NCBI GenBank assembly: GCA_020627655.1
Contig: JAHDGM010000013.1
Location: forward strand, 1-60,023
Direction: 5' to 3'
Source: Hellea sp.
GTDB taxonomy: Bacteria; Pseudomonadota; Alphaproteobacteria; Caulobacterales; Maricaulaceae
DNA: 60,023 bases
This document shows, in pieces, positions 16,201-25,681 of the stretch. A model generated the notes under the pieces. That model was not told the DNA's origin. It did no database searches and worked only from the letters and a program-made list of their open reading frames with translations. The number at the start of each line of letters is the position of its first letter. The stretch's first letter is position 1. Position numbers and translations under genes: made by a program.

Positions 16201-19200
16201 CTAACCTTCGCGGGCAGCGTCTATCTTTTTCACATTATCTTCCACGTTGCGCTCTATAAGAAGTCGCCGCGGGTCAATGAGAATATAAGTCGGTTTTTTG
16301 TCCATTGAGACTGACATAGAGGTCTCCAGATCCGTTACGCGAACTCGTTCCAGTTTTATCCAGTCGCCGCCCAGAGTCTCTTTCGGATTAAAATCATAAA
16401 ACCCGATTTCGACCCACTCATTGAGCTCTTCATCGTCAATTTCCGTCACGGAGGTTTCTTTACCCGTTTCTTCGGTTGCTATTTTCTTATCGACTTTTGC
16501 AGTAAATGAAACTTCAAACTGCCCACCTTTTTCCGTAACGGCAACGTTATCAAGGCCTAAATCCCAGAACGTAATTCGTTCCCAATAATCTGTGATAAGC
16601 TGCTGATAATCAGGACCTGCGGCCGCACGCAAATGATCAATGAGCTGATGGGTTGTCGGGTATGGCGGCCCTTTAGAGCCGAACTCTTCTACAAAGTTGC
16701 GAATAGCACCTTGCATGGCCTCTTCGCCCATATTTTGCTTAAGGCCCCAAAATACCCAGTTGGCTTTTTGATAGTCTAAATATCCTTGACCTTCCGCATT
16801 TGCTAGCGATGGCTCACTCTTTCGGTCAAATACTCGAGAAGCTAAGTATAATTCTATCGACCTCTTTTCGAGAACCCTACGAGCTTTTTTCCATCCGAAG
16901 GCTCTTTCATAGGCTGTCATAGCAGCATTTTCCGTCAGGCCTTCTGACAATACATTAAACCCCTGAGTATCAGCGGGAACGATTTGATGTCCAAACCACT
17001 GATGGCCGAGTTCATGCATTGTGATATAAGACGCCAAGTCAATAGACGTAGGATCATCAGGATTGCCTGGGTCTCTTACAAATCCAACATTTTCGCTAAA
17101 CGGAATTGTCCCGGCAAATGATTGCGCAAAATTTCCATGAGGAAATTCCATAATCCTGACTTGATTATATTGATATGGACTAAACAGTTCTGAAAATGTC
17201 GATAAGGCTTGTTTGGTCGCCTCATGCATCAGCTCAATATTAAAACCATGGGGTTCATGATAGTAAATCGCCAAAGGTACATCATCCCCATTGGGATTTT
17301 CCCATACATCTTCACTGACGGTATAATCACCCGACAAGAAGGAATAAAAATTCACAATCGGGCGGACCGCCTCATAGGTTCGGCAGTGACGATCATACCC
17401 ATTTTTTTGAATATTTTCTTCCGATATTTTTTGGCCCGGCGCGATTGGTATCTGACCTGGATCAGTACAGACCCGCGCCTTGAAATCCATATAGTCGCCT
17501 GAGCCAGAGAAAAAATTGATCTGGCGAGCAGCTTCATCCGTTTGCACAGGCCGCTTTGGCAGTTCCGGTAAATCATACTTACGACGCTTATCAGGATTTT
17601 GAAGCCAAGCTTTCAAAACATCCAATGAGGGCAATAAATCCCAGCTATTTATAAACGTACCGTTGCGGCGTATGGGACTGCCATCGACAAGCCGCGGCGG
17701 ATGGAAATAGACCTCAAAATCCAGCCGTACTTGGTCTCCAACCGCGACGGGCTGGTTAAATTCATACCTCCAATATCGATAGTCTGCATATTCTTTTCCC
17801 TTTTCACTTAAATCACGCTCCGCACCTTCTACATCTAAACGCTTCACGTCTTCCGGATGCGATATAGGAATTCTGACAAACAGTTCTGTTAACGGCGCGT
17901 CCGTTACATTCTCCAGAATATACTGCCCTTGAACGAAACCGTCACGCCTAGACGGAGAAAAATCTACATCAACATTAACAGATTGAATTTTGGGTAATGT
18001 CCTTTCAGCTATGTCTTTAAACAGTTTCTCGTATTGAACAGTTCTGAGCTCATTAGCCTTTTGATTACGGTAATCCACTTTATCATAGGCTTTTTTAATG
18101 TGCAGGCCTGTACCAATTGACCCCACCAGGAATAAGCCCGCAAGACCTAAGGTCACTGGTGACATTCGCGCTTTCATACCCCGCAGCCGACTAAATAAGC
18201 CGATCTGAAGACCTCTACGCCATAGCCAAACTGATAGGACGGCCAATACACCTGTTGTCATCAGTCCATAAAGTCCGAACCATTTGTAATTAATCAGGCT
18301 TTGATAGCCGTTCATCTCTGAGAGATTACCTGCTGGGAGTCGTCCGAACTCCATCAAGGGGTGGAAAAATGGTAAGTTAGTAACAAAAAACTCAAGAAAA
18401 ATCAAAACAGCCGCAGTTGCAAACATGCCGACAATACGGTTCGGCATAAAATTTTGAACGAATAATGCCAAACAAGCATAAAGCACAAACCTCCCCGCAA
18501 AACTGACATAGCCTGCCTTGGCATAAGTGGGCAGACTGATTGCGAAGTTTCCTTGCGCCATCTGCAAAATCATACCCACCACCAAAGCAAACGTAACCAT
18601 CGTCAATATAGTCAGAATAAGACCCGCCCATTTCGCGAGCATAAGCTGCCAGTTTCGAACAGGCGTCGCATCTAGGACTTCATTTATCTTTGCCGTCCTG
18701 TCTCTCCAAGAGATTTCCCCGCTGAAGAAAATAATTACAAGCAAAATGGGCAAGCTAAAACCTGCAACGGATAGCTTCGCCATTTTATTGCTGGTCGGCA
18801 AAGTTGGGTCAGGCGTCAAAAAGGTTGTTAAAACAAAGACTACGCCCACAAGAACCATAGCAATACCACACAGCATATAAAACGGAATGGATCTAACCGT
18901 AGTCAAATATTCCATTTTTGCACGGGTCCAAAATGCTGATAACCAGGACAGACCGCCAAATTGCGGAGCAACAGCTTTCAATGCACGGCGTTCTCCGCGG
19001 TCCGCAAAATCTGCGCCCAGGTTTTTTACTTTGCGTCCAACCAGTCCCCGCACAAACATTTTATAAACAGCCCAAAACATAGCCACGCCTGCTCCGCCCC
19101 AAAACAGCCTGTTGATACCTATGTGACTATTTAGCGGTAGAAGCCGCGTGTTTTGTTCATCCGCCGGCCAGTATTGCGTTTCTACTGCCATGGCACTGTC

Positions 19201-19836
19201 TCCAAACGGACTCATAATGGAGCTTAACCACTTTGGTGCATCCTGAGTCAAAAATCCTGCGCCTATATAGAGAACGAGTAGTCCAATCGCACTGACATAA
19301 ACCATCATACGGTTACGAGTCAGTCCAGCTATGAGGCTAAAGAATCCACTCATGAAAAGGGAATTAATTAAAAGAAATATGATCGTAGGATACAAATAAT
19401 AACTTACCCTGATCGGCCCCATAGTTTCTTTATCTACCCAGGGCGCAAATTGCCCCGCAAATAAGCCTATAACAACCGCTAGCAAACATAAAAACGTCGC
19501 TATCCACACCCCAATCATGCGCGGTATAATTAAGTCAGACGTTTTGACAGAAGTCGCGTGAATGATTTCAGTGGATTTATGAATATCATCGCGCATGATA
19601 CCTGAAACCACAAAAACACAGGCAAAAAATATCGATGCTATACTTAATGAAGATATCTGAGCCGCTAGTGTATTAGCGCCATTATTTTTTATACGGCCGC
19701 CCCCTTCAACAGATAAACCTGCCCAGTCAACGGACATGAATAAAACGCCAAGGCACAACATAATAAAAATGGTTACCCAAAAGCCAATTTGCCTGGCCTG
19801 TAGGGAGAGTTCAAATTTTAAAAGTTTTCCAAACAT
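16201..19836 (-). CDS. ABC-2 type permease fused to an M1-family aminopeptidase
   Basis: The 1211-residue protein has an N-terminal membrane half (residues 1 to about 590) with roughly twelve hydrophobic segments arranged as two ABC-2-type permease repeats. The C-terminal half (about 620-1100) is a gluzincin peptidase. His941-Glu942-x2-His945 is the zinc motif, with the third ligand Glu in LSEGL 20 residues further, one residue beyond the usual spacing. The exopeptidase GxMEN motif is replaced by PFSENVGF. The peptidase half probably faces the periplasm. It is ten bases downstream of its ATPase partner. This fusion recurs in bacteria, but the transported substrate and the peptide cleaved are not known. 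Confidence 0.85.
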   Translation of the reverse strand: MFGKLLKFELSLQARQIGFWVTIFIMLCLGVLFMSVDWAGLSVEGGGRIKNNGANTLAAQISSLSIASIFFACVFVVSGIMRDDIHKSTEIIHATSVKTSDLIIPRMIGVWIATFLCLLAVVIGLFAGQFAPWVDKETMGPIRVSYYLYPTIIFLLINSLFMSGFFSLIAGLTRNRMMVYVSAIGLLVLYIGAGFLTQDAPKWLSSIMSPFGDSAMAVETQYWPADEQNTRLLPLNSHIGINRLFWGGAGVAMFWAVYKMFVRGLVGRKVKNLGADFADRGERRALKAVAPQFGGLSWLSAFWTRAKMEYLTTVRSIPFYMLCGIAMVLVGVVFVLTTFLTPDPTLPTSNKMAKLSVAGFSLPILLVIIFFSGEISWRDRTAKINEVLDATPVRNWQLMLAKWAGLILTILTMVTFALVVGMILQMAQGNFAISLPTYAKAGYVSFAGRFVLYACLALFVQNFMPNRIVGMFATAAVLIFLEFFVTNLPFFHPLMEFGRLPAGNLSEMNGYQSLINYKWFGLYGLMTTGVLAVLSVWLWRRGLQIGLFSRLRGMKARMSPVTLGLAGLFLVGSIGTGLHIKKAYDKVDYRNQKANELRTVQYEKLFKDIAERTLPKIQSVNVDVDFSPSRRDGFVQGQYILENVTDAPLTELFVRIPISHPEDVKRLDVEGAERDLSEKGKEYADYRYWRYEFNQPVAVGDQVRLDFEVYFHPPRLVDGSPIRRNGTFINSWDLLPSLDVLKAWLQNPDKRRKYDLPELPKRPVQTDEAARQINFFSGSGDYMDFKARVCTDPGQIPIAPGQKISEENIQKNGYDRHCRTYEAVRPIVNFYSFLSGDYTVSEDVWENPNGDDVPLAIYYHEPHGFNIELMHEATKQALSTFSELFSPYQYNQVRIMEFPHGNFAQSFAGTIPFSENVGFVRDPGNPDDPTSIDLASYITMHELGHQWFGHQIVPADTQGFNVLSEGLTENAAMTAYERAFGWKKARRVLEKRSIELYLASRVFDRKSEPSLANAEGQGYLDYQKANWVFWGLKQNMGEEAMQGAIRNFVEEFGSKGPPYPTTHQLIDHLRAAAGPDYQQLITDYWERITFWDLGLDNVAVTEKGGQFEVSFTAKVDKKIATEETGKETSVTEIDDEELNEWVEIGFYDFNPKETLGGDWIKLERVRVTDLETSMSVSMDKKPTYILIDPRRLLIERNVEDNVKKIDAAREG

Positions 19837-19845
19837 AGCCGTCTC

Positions 19846-20712
19846 CTAGACCATGCGATATAGGTGAGCGAAATAAGCATCTTCCAGATTAGGGTCAACT
19901 TTTTCAAACCCTGCTTCCGGCATTGTTTGTGAGAGCACACTGACTACAACCTGTCCCATCAACAAACGGGTTGAAAGAACCTTATGTTTTTCTTTAAGAG
20001 CATCAACGTCGGACTTATCCACTGTCTTACGCCAGACGGATTTGCGGATCGTATCAATTAATTCCTCCGGACCCCCGCGCGCTACAATTTCACCCTCACC
20101 CATAATCGCCATATCCGAACAAAGATCACGAACGTCTTCGACAATGTGAGTGGACAGAATAATGATTTTGTCTTCACCGGCTTCACTTAAAAGATCGAGG
20201 AAACTATTCCGTTCAAAAGGATCAAGTCCAGCTGTCGGCTCATCCACAATCAGGATTTTAGGGTCACCGAGCATTGCCTGTGCAACGCCAAAACGCTGAC
20301 GCATACCACCGGAATATGTGGAAACAGACGCGCTTTTCATTTTAGTCAGATTAACCTGATCCAAAAGCTGTAAAATTTGCTCTCTTCGAGCCGTTTTGTC
20401 GCTCAGGCCTTTTAATATAGCTATGTGATCCAAGAGCGCCTCCGCGCTCATTCTCGGGTAAACACCAAAGTCTTGCGGCAAGTAACCAAGAGTGCGACGC
20501 ATTTTGTCTGGTGACTTAGCAATATCCACACCGTCAAAAGTAATGGTCCCCTCATCTGGTGTCTGCAAAGTCGCCAAAGTCCGCATCAATGTGGACTTTC
20601 CGGCACCATTCGGCCCCAAAAGACCAAACAGCCCCGGCTTTAATGATAAGTTGATATTGTTCAGGGCATGAATCGCGCCAAAGCGCTTATGCACATTTTG
20701 AATGTCTAACAT
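19846..20712 (-). CDS. ABC transporter ATP-binding protein
   Basis: The 288-residue ATPase has Walker A GPNGAGKST (about residues 34-42), Q-loop LPQDFG, signature YSGGMRQR, Walker B ILIVDEPTAGLDP and the switch His in STHIVEDV. The C-terminal 70 residues form the extra domain common in ABC-2 exporters. It lies directly upstream of the permease-M1 peptidase fusion, which should supply the membrane domains of the complex. A good sigma-70 promoter lies upstream, so the pair appears to be its own transcription unit. Confidence 0.93.
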   Translation of the reverse strand: MLDIQNVHKRFGAIHALNNINLSLKPGLFGLLGPNGAGKSTLMRTLATLQTPDEGTITFDGVDIAKSPDKMRRTLGYLPQDFGVYPRMSAEALLDHIAILKGLSDKTARREQILQLLDQVNLTKMKSASVSTYSGGMRQRFGVAQAMLGDPKILIVDEPTAGLDPFERNSFLDLLSEAGEDKIIILSTHIVEDVRDLCSDMAIMGEGEIVARGGPEELIDTIRKSVWRKTVDKSDVDALKEKHKVLSTRLLMGQVVVSVLSQTMPEAGFEKVDPNLEDAYFAHLYRMV

Positions 20713-20749
20713 GGCTTTCTCTCCAATTTGGGCGCGAGCATAACCAAGT

Positions 20750-20778
20750 ATTATCGTTTTTCAATATTTAATTATCAA
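20750..20778 (-). promoter_or_regulatory. Putative sigma-70 promoter of the ABC/M1 operon
   Basis: On the minus strand TTGATA (20778-20773) and GATAAT (20755-20750) are separated by exactly 17 bases, in an AT-rich gap, 38 bases before the ATPase start codon. Each hexamer matches five of six consensus bases. Confidence 0.5.
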
Positions 20779-20798
20779 TTTTCGGCAAAGCTTTGTTT

Positions 20799-21629
20799 TT
20801 AAGCGGAAAATTGCATCATCATAAGCCCAAGAGCCATAATACACGCCAAAACAATACGCCGGATACCGAAGCTTTCCTTTAAAAAGATAACAGCAAGTGC
20901 GGCCCCAAACACAACGCTGGTTTCCCTAACCGCCGACATTTTGGCCACTGGGGCAATTGAAAAAGCGTATAACGCCAAGCCAAAGCCCATGACAGATAAC
21001 ATCGCTGATAAAACACCGAACTTAATTTCGGGCTTTAGCGCCGCCCTAAATCTGCCCCGCCGCAACCACATCACTAAAAGCGGAAGTCCGATGGCATCAA
21101 AGATAAAAAACCAGACTATATAGGTCCACATTTGGTCTAAGATACCGCTCGAAACGCGCATACCGCCTGCATCAATAACAGAATAAAGCGCAATCATACT
21201 CCCGCAAATCAACGCAAAAATAACGGCCGGAACATGATGGCTTGAGCTATTTGATGGCCAGCCAAATCCCATAAGAGCAAAGACGACTATTCCCAGCCCT
21301 AAAAGCTCAATCGGCCCTAAAACTTCCCCCAGAATTAAAAAGGCGAAAATCGCCGCTATAGCTGGAGCAACACCCCGCGCGATGGGAAACACCATGGACA
21401 TGTCTCCACGTTCAAAAGCTGCAACCAAAGTAACCTGATATATAAAATGAACTACAGCTCCAATCACAAGATAAGGCCAAGCTTCATTTGGAGGCAAAGG
21501 TAGGAAAAACGCAAAGGGCAGTACAATAAGCGCCGACCCCCATGACAAAATTGACCTTAAAACCAATTTATCCTTAGACTGCTTAAGTAGAACACCGACG
21601 ACCGCTGTTAAAACGGCTGAGATAAGCAT
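20799..21629 (-). CDS. EamA/DMT-superfamily transporter
   Basis: The 276-residue inner-membrane protein has ten hydrophobic segments in two EamA repeats. Conserved pieces include FERGDMSMVFPIARGVAPAIAAI in the first repeat and REtSVVFGAALAVIFLKESFG in the second. Members export amino acids, metabolites or drugs, and the substrate cannot be told. The ATG at 21629 overlaps the ftsY stop codon (TGATG), so translation is coupled to ftsY; an in-frame TTG one codon earlier is a less likely start. Confidence 0.85.
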   Translation of the reverse strand: MLISAVLTAVVGVLLKQSKDKLVLRSILSWGSALIVLPFAFFLPLPPNEAWPYLVIGAVVHFIYQVTLVAAFERGDMSMVFPIARGVAPAIAAIFAFLILGEVLGPIELLGLGIVVFALMGFGWPSNSSSHHVPAVIFALICGSMIALYSVIDAGGMRVSSGILDQMWTYIVWFFIFDAIGLPLLVMWLRRGRFRAALKPEIKFGVLSAMLSVMGFGLALYAFSIAPVAKMSAVRETSVVFGAALAVIFLKESFGIRRIVLACIMALGLMMMQFSA

Positions 21630-23473
21630 CAAGCCAGTATGCAGAAGTGTGGTAACTCAACAGGCTTCATAGCATCAGCTACGCCGGATAGGGCAGCCGC
21701 AAAAACGGGAGCCGAAAAGTTTTCCAAATCTTCTATGCGCTCTCCAATGCCAATTGCATGGATAGGAATTTTAAATTTGTCAGATAAAGCAACCAGAACG
21801 CCACCTTTGGCCGTGCCGTCAAGTTTGGTCATGATCAGACCTGTAACGCCAGCGACATTTTGAAAAGCTTCGGTTTGCAAAAGCGCGTTCTGGCCAACTG
21901 TGGCATCCAGTACCAATAGTGAATGATGCGGCGCGGTTTCGTCCTGTTTTTTGATCACGCGAACCACTTTGGCCAGTTCATCCATGAGCTCAGTACGGTT
22001 TTGAAGCCGTCCTGCTGTATCAATCATCAAGATATCATAACCCTCGGATTTCGCCCTCTCCATAGCATCAAACACAAGACCCGCCGCATCGGCGCCTTGT
22101 TTACCAACCATGACAGGGGCTCCAGCCCGATCACCCCAAACCCTGAGCTGCGCATCAGCGGCAGCGCGAAATGTATCACCCGCTACGATCAAAATCTTTT
22201 TACCTTCATCGGCATAACGTTTGGCAATTTTTCCAAGCGTTGTGGTTTTACCAGATCCATTGACCCCAACAAATAAGATAACCTCTAATTTAGCCCCAGT
22301 CAGTTCAAAGGGTTTTTCGAGCGGTGTTAAAATGTCAGAAATCACATCCGCTAACGCGACTTTGATTTCCATATCAGTGACTTCTTTATCAAATTTGTCC
22401 TTGGCAAGTAGCGTTGTAACTTTAGTCGCCGGGCCAATGCCGAAATCTGACTGAATGAGAAGGTCTTCCAGATCCTCTAAGGCATCATCATCAAGTTTTC
22501 GCTTGTTGAAGACGGCGGTAATATTCTCCGACATACGGGATGTGGATTTTTTAAGACCATCCGAAATTCGTTCGAGAAAACCTTTCTTTTCTTCGGGTTG
22601 CAGCGCTTTAATCTTATCTTCGGAAACCTGAGCGGCGCGCGCGGCAGCAATTTTCTCGGCTTCCAAACGTTCCTGTTCTGCTTTTAACTCAGCAAGTCGC
22701 GCGGCTTCTGCTTCTTCTTCCGCCTTGCGGGCTGTTTCCCGCTCCGCAGCCTGACGTGCCCCTTCTTCTTCGCGAACCTTACGTTCGGCCTCTTGTTGCT
22801 GACGGAGCTTGCGGGCTTCGGCTTCGCTTTTTTCAGCTTCCGCCTTGCGAAGCGCTTCTGCCTCAGCTTCGCGGCGGGCTTTTTCCTCAGCTTGGCGGCG
22901 CGCCGCCTCTTCAGCCTCGGCCTTTTTACGGGCCTCCTCTTTAGCGAGGGCTTCAGCCTCAGCTTTTTCTGTAGCTTCACGGGCTTTTCGTTCAGCCTCA
23001 GCTTTAGCTTTTTTCTCTTCCTCTAATTTAGCGAGCCTTTCTTTTTCAGCTTTTTCAGCGGCAATACGCTCCTCTTTCGCCTTTTCCTCAGCGAGGCGTT
23101 TTTCTTCGGCGAGGCGAGCCAGTTCCGCCTTATGCTCTTCTTCTTTTTGTTTTTTTTCTTCGGCCAATTTCTTGGCAGCTTCTAAATCATGCCTCGCCTG
23201 CTCTTCGGCTTTGGCCTTCTCCTCGGCTTCGATGCGAGCTTGTTCTTGAGCATCTGCCTCATCAACCTTCTCAACAATACCGGCCGCCTCATCTTGCTCA
23301 CGGGCGGATTTTAAAGCGGCTGCATTAATGGCCGCCATGCGCGCCGCCATTTGTTCATCAACAAGTTGCTGTTTAGCCGCCCGCTCAGCAGCTTCTTCAG
23401 CAAGCTTTTCCTCTTTAGTTTTTCCGCCGAACAGTTTTTTAAAAAAACCGCCCTTTTTCTTTTCTTCAGCCAT
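21629..23473 (-). CDS. ftsY: Signal recognition particle receptor FtsY
   Basis: FtsY is the membrane-associated GTPase that receives SRP-ribosome complexes and hands them to the Sec translocon. The 614-residue protein has a very long charged N-terminal region: residues about 10-290 are almost entirely Glu, Lys, Ala and Arg and should form coiled coil. The NG domain follows, with P-loop GVNGSGKTT near residues 402-410, DTAGRLQNR, and TKLDGTAKGG. The A-region binds the membrane in other bacteria; here it is longer than usual. The gene overlaps mtaB by eight bases upstream and an EamA gene downstream, forming a coupled operon. Confidence 0.97.
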   Translation of the reverse strand: MAEEKKKGGFFKKLFGGKTKEEKLAEEAAERAAKQQLVDEQMAARMAAINAAALKSAREQDEAAGIVEKVDEADAQEQARIEAEEKAKAEEQARHDLEAAKKLAEEKKQKEEEHKAELARLAEEKRLAEEKAKEERIAAEKAEKERLAKLEEEKKAKAEAERKAREATEKAEAEALAKEEARKKAEAEEAARRQAEEKARREAEAEALRKAEAEKSEAEARKLRQQQEAERKVREEEGARQAAERETARKAEEEAEAARLAELKAEQERLEAEKIAAARAAQVSEDKIKALQPEEKKGFLERISDGLKKSTSRMSENITAVFNKRKLDDDALEDLEDLLIQSDFGIGPATKVTTLLAKDKFDKEVTDMEIKVALADVISDILTPLEKPFELTGAKLEVILFVGVNGSGKTTTLGKIAKRYADEGKKILIVAGDTFRAAADAQLRVWGDRAGAPVMVGKQGADAAGLVFDAMERAKSEGYDILMIDTAGRLQNRTELMDELAKVVRVIKKQDETAPHHSLLVLDATVGQNALLQTEAFQNVAGVTGLIMTKLDGTAKGGVLVALSDKFKIPIHAIGIGERIEDLENFSAPVFAAALSGVADAMKPVELPHFCILA

Positions 23474-24758
23474 GCAGAATCCCTATTGCATTTTCGCCGT
23501 CATAGCCTGTGAGCTTTACTTTTGCAAAGCTTCCAGCCTCTGGAGGACTGCTCACTTTAACCAGTGTGAAATCCGGCAAACGCCCCAGCTCCGTAGCTTC
23601 AAATAAAGCCTCATCAATATGGCCAATCCGGCTTTCAATATGGCTGCGTCTGACAGCGTCTCCGGCGTCTCGCAAAATCCTCGCGCGGGCTTTAATAATG
23701 TCCCCTTTAACAGGGGGCATCTTTGCCGCAGGCGTACCCTCACGAGCTGAGTATGGAAAGACATGCAGCCAAGCTATGCCAATCTCAGAAATAATCGATT
23801 TTGAGTTTTCAAACATATCTTCTGTTTCTGTGGGGAAGCCTGCAATCATATCCGCACCAAATGTGATTTCGGGCCGGGCGCTTTGTAGCCGCGCGCACAG
23901 ATTAATAGCATCGGATCGGCTATGGCGGCGTTTCATACGCTTCAATATCATATCATCACCCGCTTGGAGGGATAAATGCAAATAGGGCGTCATCCGTGAA
24001 TTAGTGGTGATTGCTTCAAACAAGGCATCATCTATTTCCGCCGGATCAATTGATGACAAACGCAGACGTTTCAGATCAGGGACAAGTTTTAACACTCGGC
24101 GAACCAGATCACCCAGCGGCGGCGTGCCCGGCAAGTCCTGCCCCCAGGACGACAAATCTACACCTGTCAAAACCACTTCCCCATAGCCCTGAGCGACCAG
24201 CGATTTTACATGCGCAACAACTTCACCTGCAGGCACGGATCGCGCACCGCCGCGCCCATAAGGAATAATACAAAAAGTACATCTGTGATCACAGCCATTT
24301 TGAACCTGTAAAAAGGCCCGTGTCCGGCTTTGAGACTTTTCGGCCGGACGGTTCGCACCTGAGATCAATTGCGGCGCTGTTTCGCGCACGGACATAATGT
24401 CATTGACCTTAACTTTAGAGCCGCCAAACAAGGCCTGCGGCTCAAAACTTCCCGCATGCATTTTTTCTTCATTACCTATAACGGCATCGACTTCGTCCAT
24501 GGCCGCAAACTCTTGCGGATTTATCTGTGCAGCGCAGCCTGTCACAATGATCTTTGCCCCCGGGTAATCCCGCTTGGCTTTACGAACAGCATAACGGCTC
24601 TGACGCACGGCCTCATTTGTCACGGCGCAGGTATTAATAAACACAGCATCTTTAAGGTCCGCATCGCGCGCATGACCCGCCATCACATCACTTTCATAAG
24701 CATTAAGTCGACAGCCTAGCGTTATAACTTTTGGCGTTATGTTTTCCGGTTTTTCCAT
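23466..24758 (-). CDS. mtaB: tRNA t6A37 C2-methylthiotransferase
   Basis: MtaB turns t6A37 into ms2t6A37 in ANN-decoding tRNAs. The 430-residue protein has the N-terminal UPF0004 domain with cluster cysteines (LGCRLNAYE, NTCAVT, VTGCAAQ), then the radical SAM core with Cys156-x3-Cys160-x2-Cys163 (CDHRCTFC) and a C-terminal TRAM-like segment. The LGCRLN and NTCAVTNEA forms favour MtaB over MiaB. It is first in the mtaB-ftsY-EamA run and divergent from the methyltransferase gene. Confidence 0.93.
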   Translation of the reverse strand: MEKPENITPKVITLGCRLNAYESDVMAGHARDADLKDAVFINTCAVTNEAVRQSRYAVRKAKRDYPGAKIIVTGCAAQINPQEFAAMDEVDAVIGNEEKMHAGSFEPQALFGGSKVKVNDIMSVRETAPQLISGANRPAEKSQSRTRAFLQVQNGCDHRCTFCIIPYGRGGARSVPAGEVVAHVKSLVAQGYGEVVLTGVDLSSWGQDLPGTPPLGDLVRRVLKLVPDLKRLRLSSIDPAEIDDALFEAITTNSRMTPYLHLSLQAGDDMILKRMKRRHSRSDAINLCARLQSARPEITFGADMIAGFPTETEDMFENSKSIISEIGIAWLHVFPYSAREGTPAAKMPPVKGDIIKARARILRDAGDAVRRSHIESRIGHIDEALFEATELGRLPDFTLVKVSSPPEAGSFAKVKLTGYDGENAIGILHG

Positions 24759-24822
24759 TGAGCGCTATGTGGGCCTGAACTGGGTTCTGGTCAAGCTTTC
24801 TAGCATGGTTTAAGCGGGGCAT

Positions 24823-25629
24823 ATGAAATCCCGACTCAAACAAATGATCCCTTTGACACTGCGCCAAGAGATCAAACGGCAGATACTCGCCCGTGAAGAT
24901 CGGCGCGACCCGATCACAGCGCCGCGCGTGCCGCCGCGCGCGCAAACCTTTATCGGCGGAGGTGATTTTGAAAGTGTCGGCAATAATTTCTTCGAAATTT
25001 TAAAACGCCATGGCCTCAAACCTGATATGAACATTCTTGATGTCGGATGCGGCCAGGGGCGCATGGCCAGACCTCTCGTCGGTTTCCTGGATCGCGGCAG
25101 TTATACAGGATTTGATATAGTCAAAGACGGCATTGATTGGTGTCAAAAACACTATTCAGATGTGCCCAATTTTACATTTCAGCACGCCCCCATTTTTAAC
25201 AAACGCTATAATAAATCGGGCAGTGTCAAAGCCTCAGACTATGTATTTCCATACCCCGACAATTCGTTTGACCTAATTTTCCTGACTTCGGTCTTTACAC
25301 ACATGTTCGCTGACGATGTGCAGAATTACCTTGCCGAGATATCAAGAATTTTAAAACCGGGAAGCAAATGCCTCATTACTTGGTTTTTACTTAATGATGA
25401 AAGCATGAACGCTGAAAACCCGTTTTATGATTTTGCGTTTGATTTTGACACTGTCAGCAAGACCACTACGCCTAAAAGCCCTGAGGCTGCAATTGCATTT
25501 GTTGAAGCTTTTGTTCGAAACCTTTATGAAAAATACGGTCTGAAAATTTCGGATATAGAATTCGGTACATGGGCCCAACCAGACAGCCCGTATCAGCTTC
25601 AGGATATGGTCATAGGCTTAAAGCCCTGA
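24823..25629 (+). CDS. Class I SAM-dependent methyltransferase
   Basis: The 268-residue protein has the Rossmann-type methyltransferase core from about residue 60. Motif I is ILDVGCGQGRMARPL, an acidic FDIV ends strand 2, and FDLIFLTSVFTHM with ISRILKPGSKCLITWF make motifs IV and V. Methyl acceptor is unknown. The N-terminal 50 basic residues have no clear domain. It starts 64 bases from mtaB on the opposite strand and precedes a DjlA-like gene by 52 bases. Confidence 0.8.
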   Translation: MKSRLKQMIPLTLRQEIKRQILAREDRRDPITAPRVPPRAQTFIGGGDFESVGNNFFEILKRHGLKPDMNILDVGCGQGRMARPLVGFLDRGSYTGFDIVKDGIDWCQKHYSDVPNFTFQHAPIFNKRYNKSGSVKASDYVFPYPDNSFDLIFLTSVFTHMFADDVQNYLAEISRILKPGSKCLITWFLLNDESMNAENPFYDFAFDFDTVSKTTTPKSPEAAIAFVEAFVRNLYEKYGLKISDIEFGTWAQPDSPYQLQDMVIGLKP

Positions 25630-25681
25630 CCACTATTTTTTAATCATTTACAGTTAAGGTTATCCCTTGGGGTGATGGTGA

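Noticed and set aside
22684-23249. Long alternative reading frames on both strands within ftsY
   Set aside because: They are by-products of the Glu/Lys/Ala-rich repeat-like DNA; the encoded sequences are low complexity without start signals.
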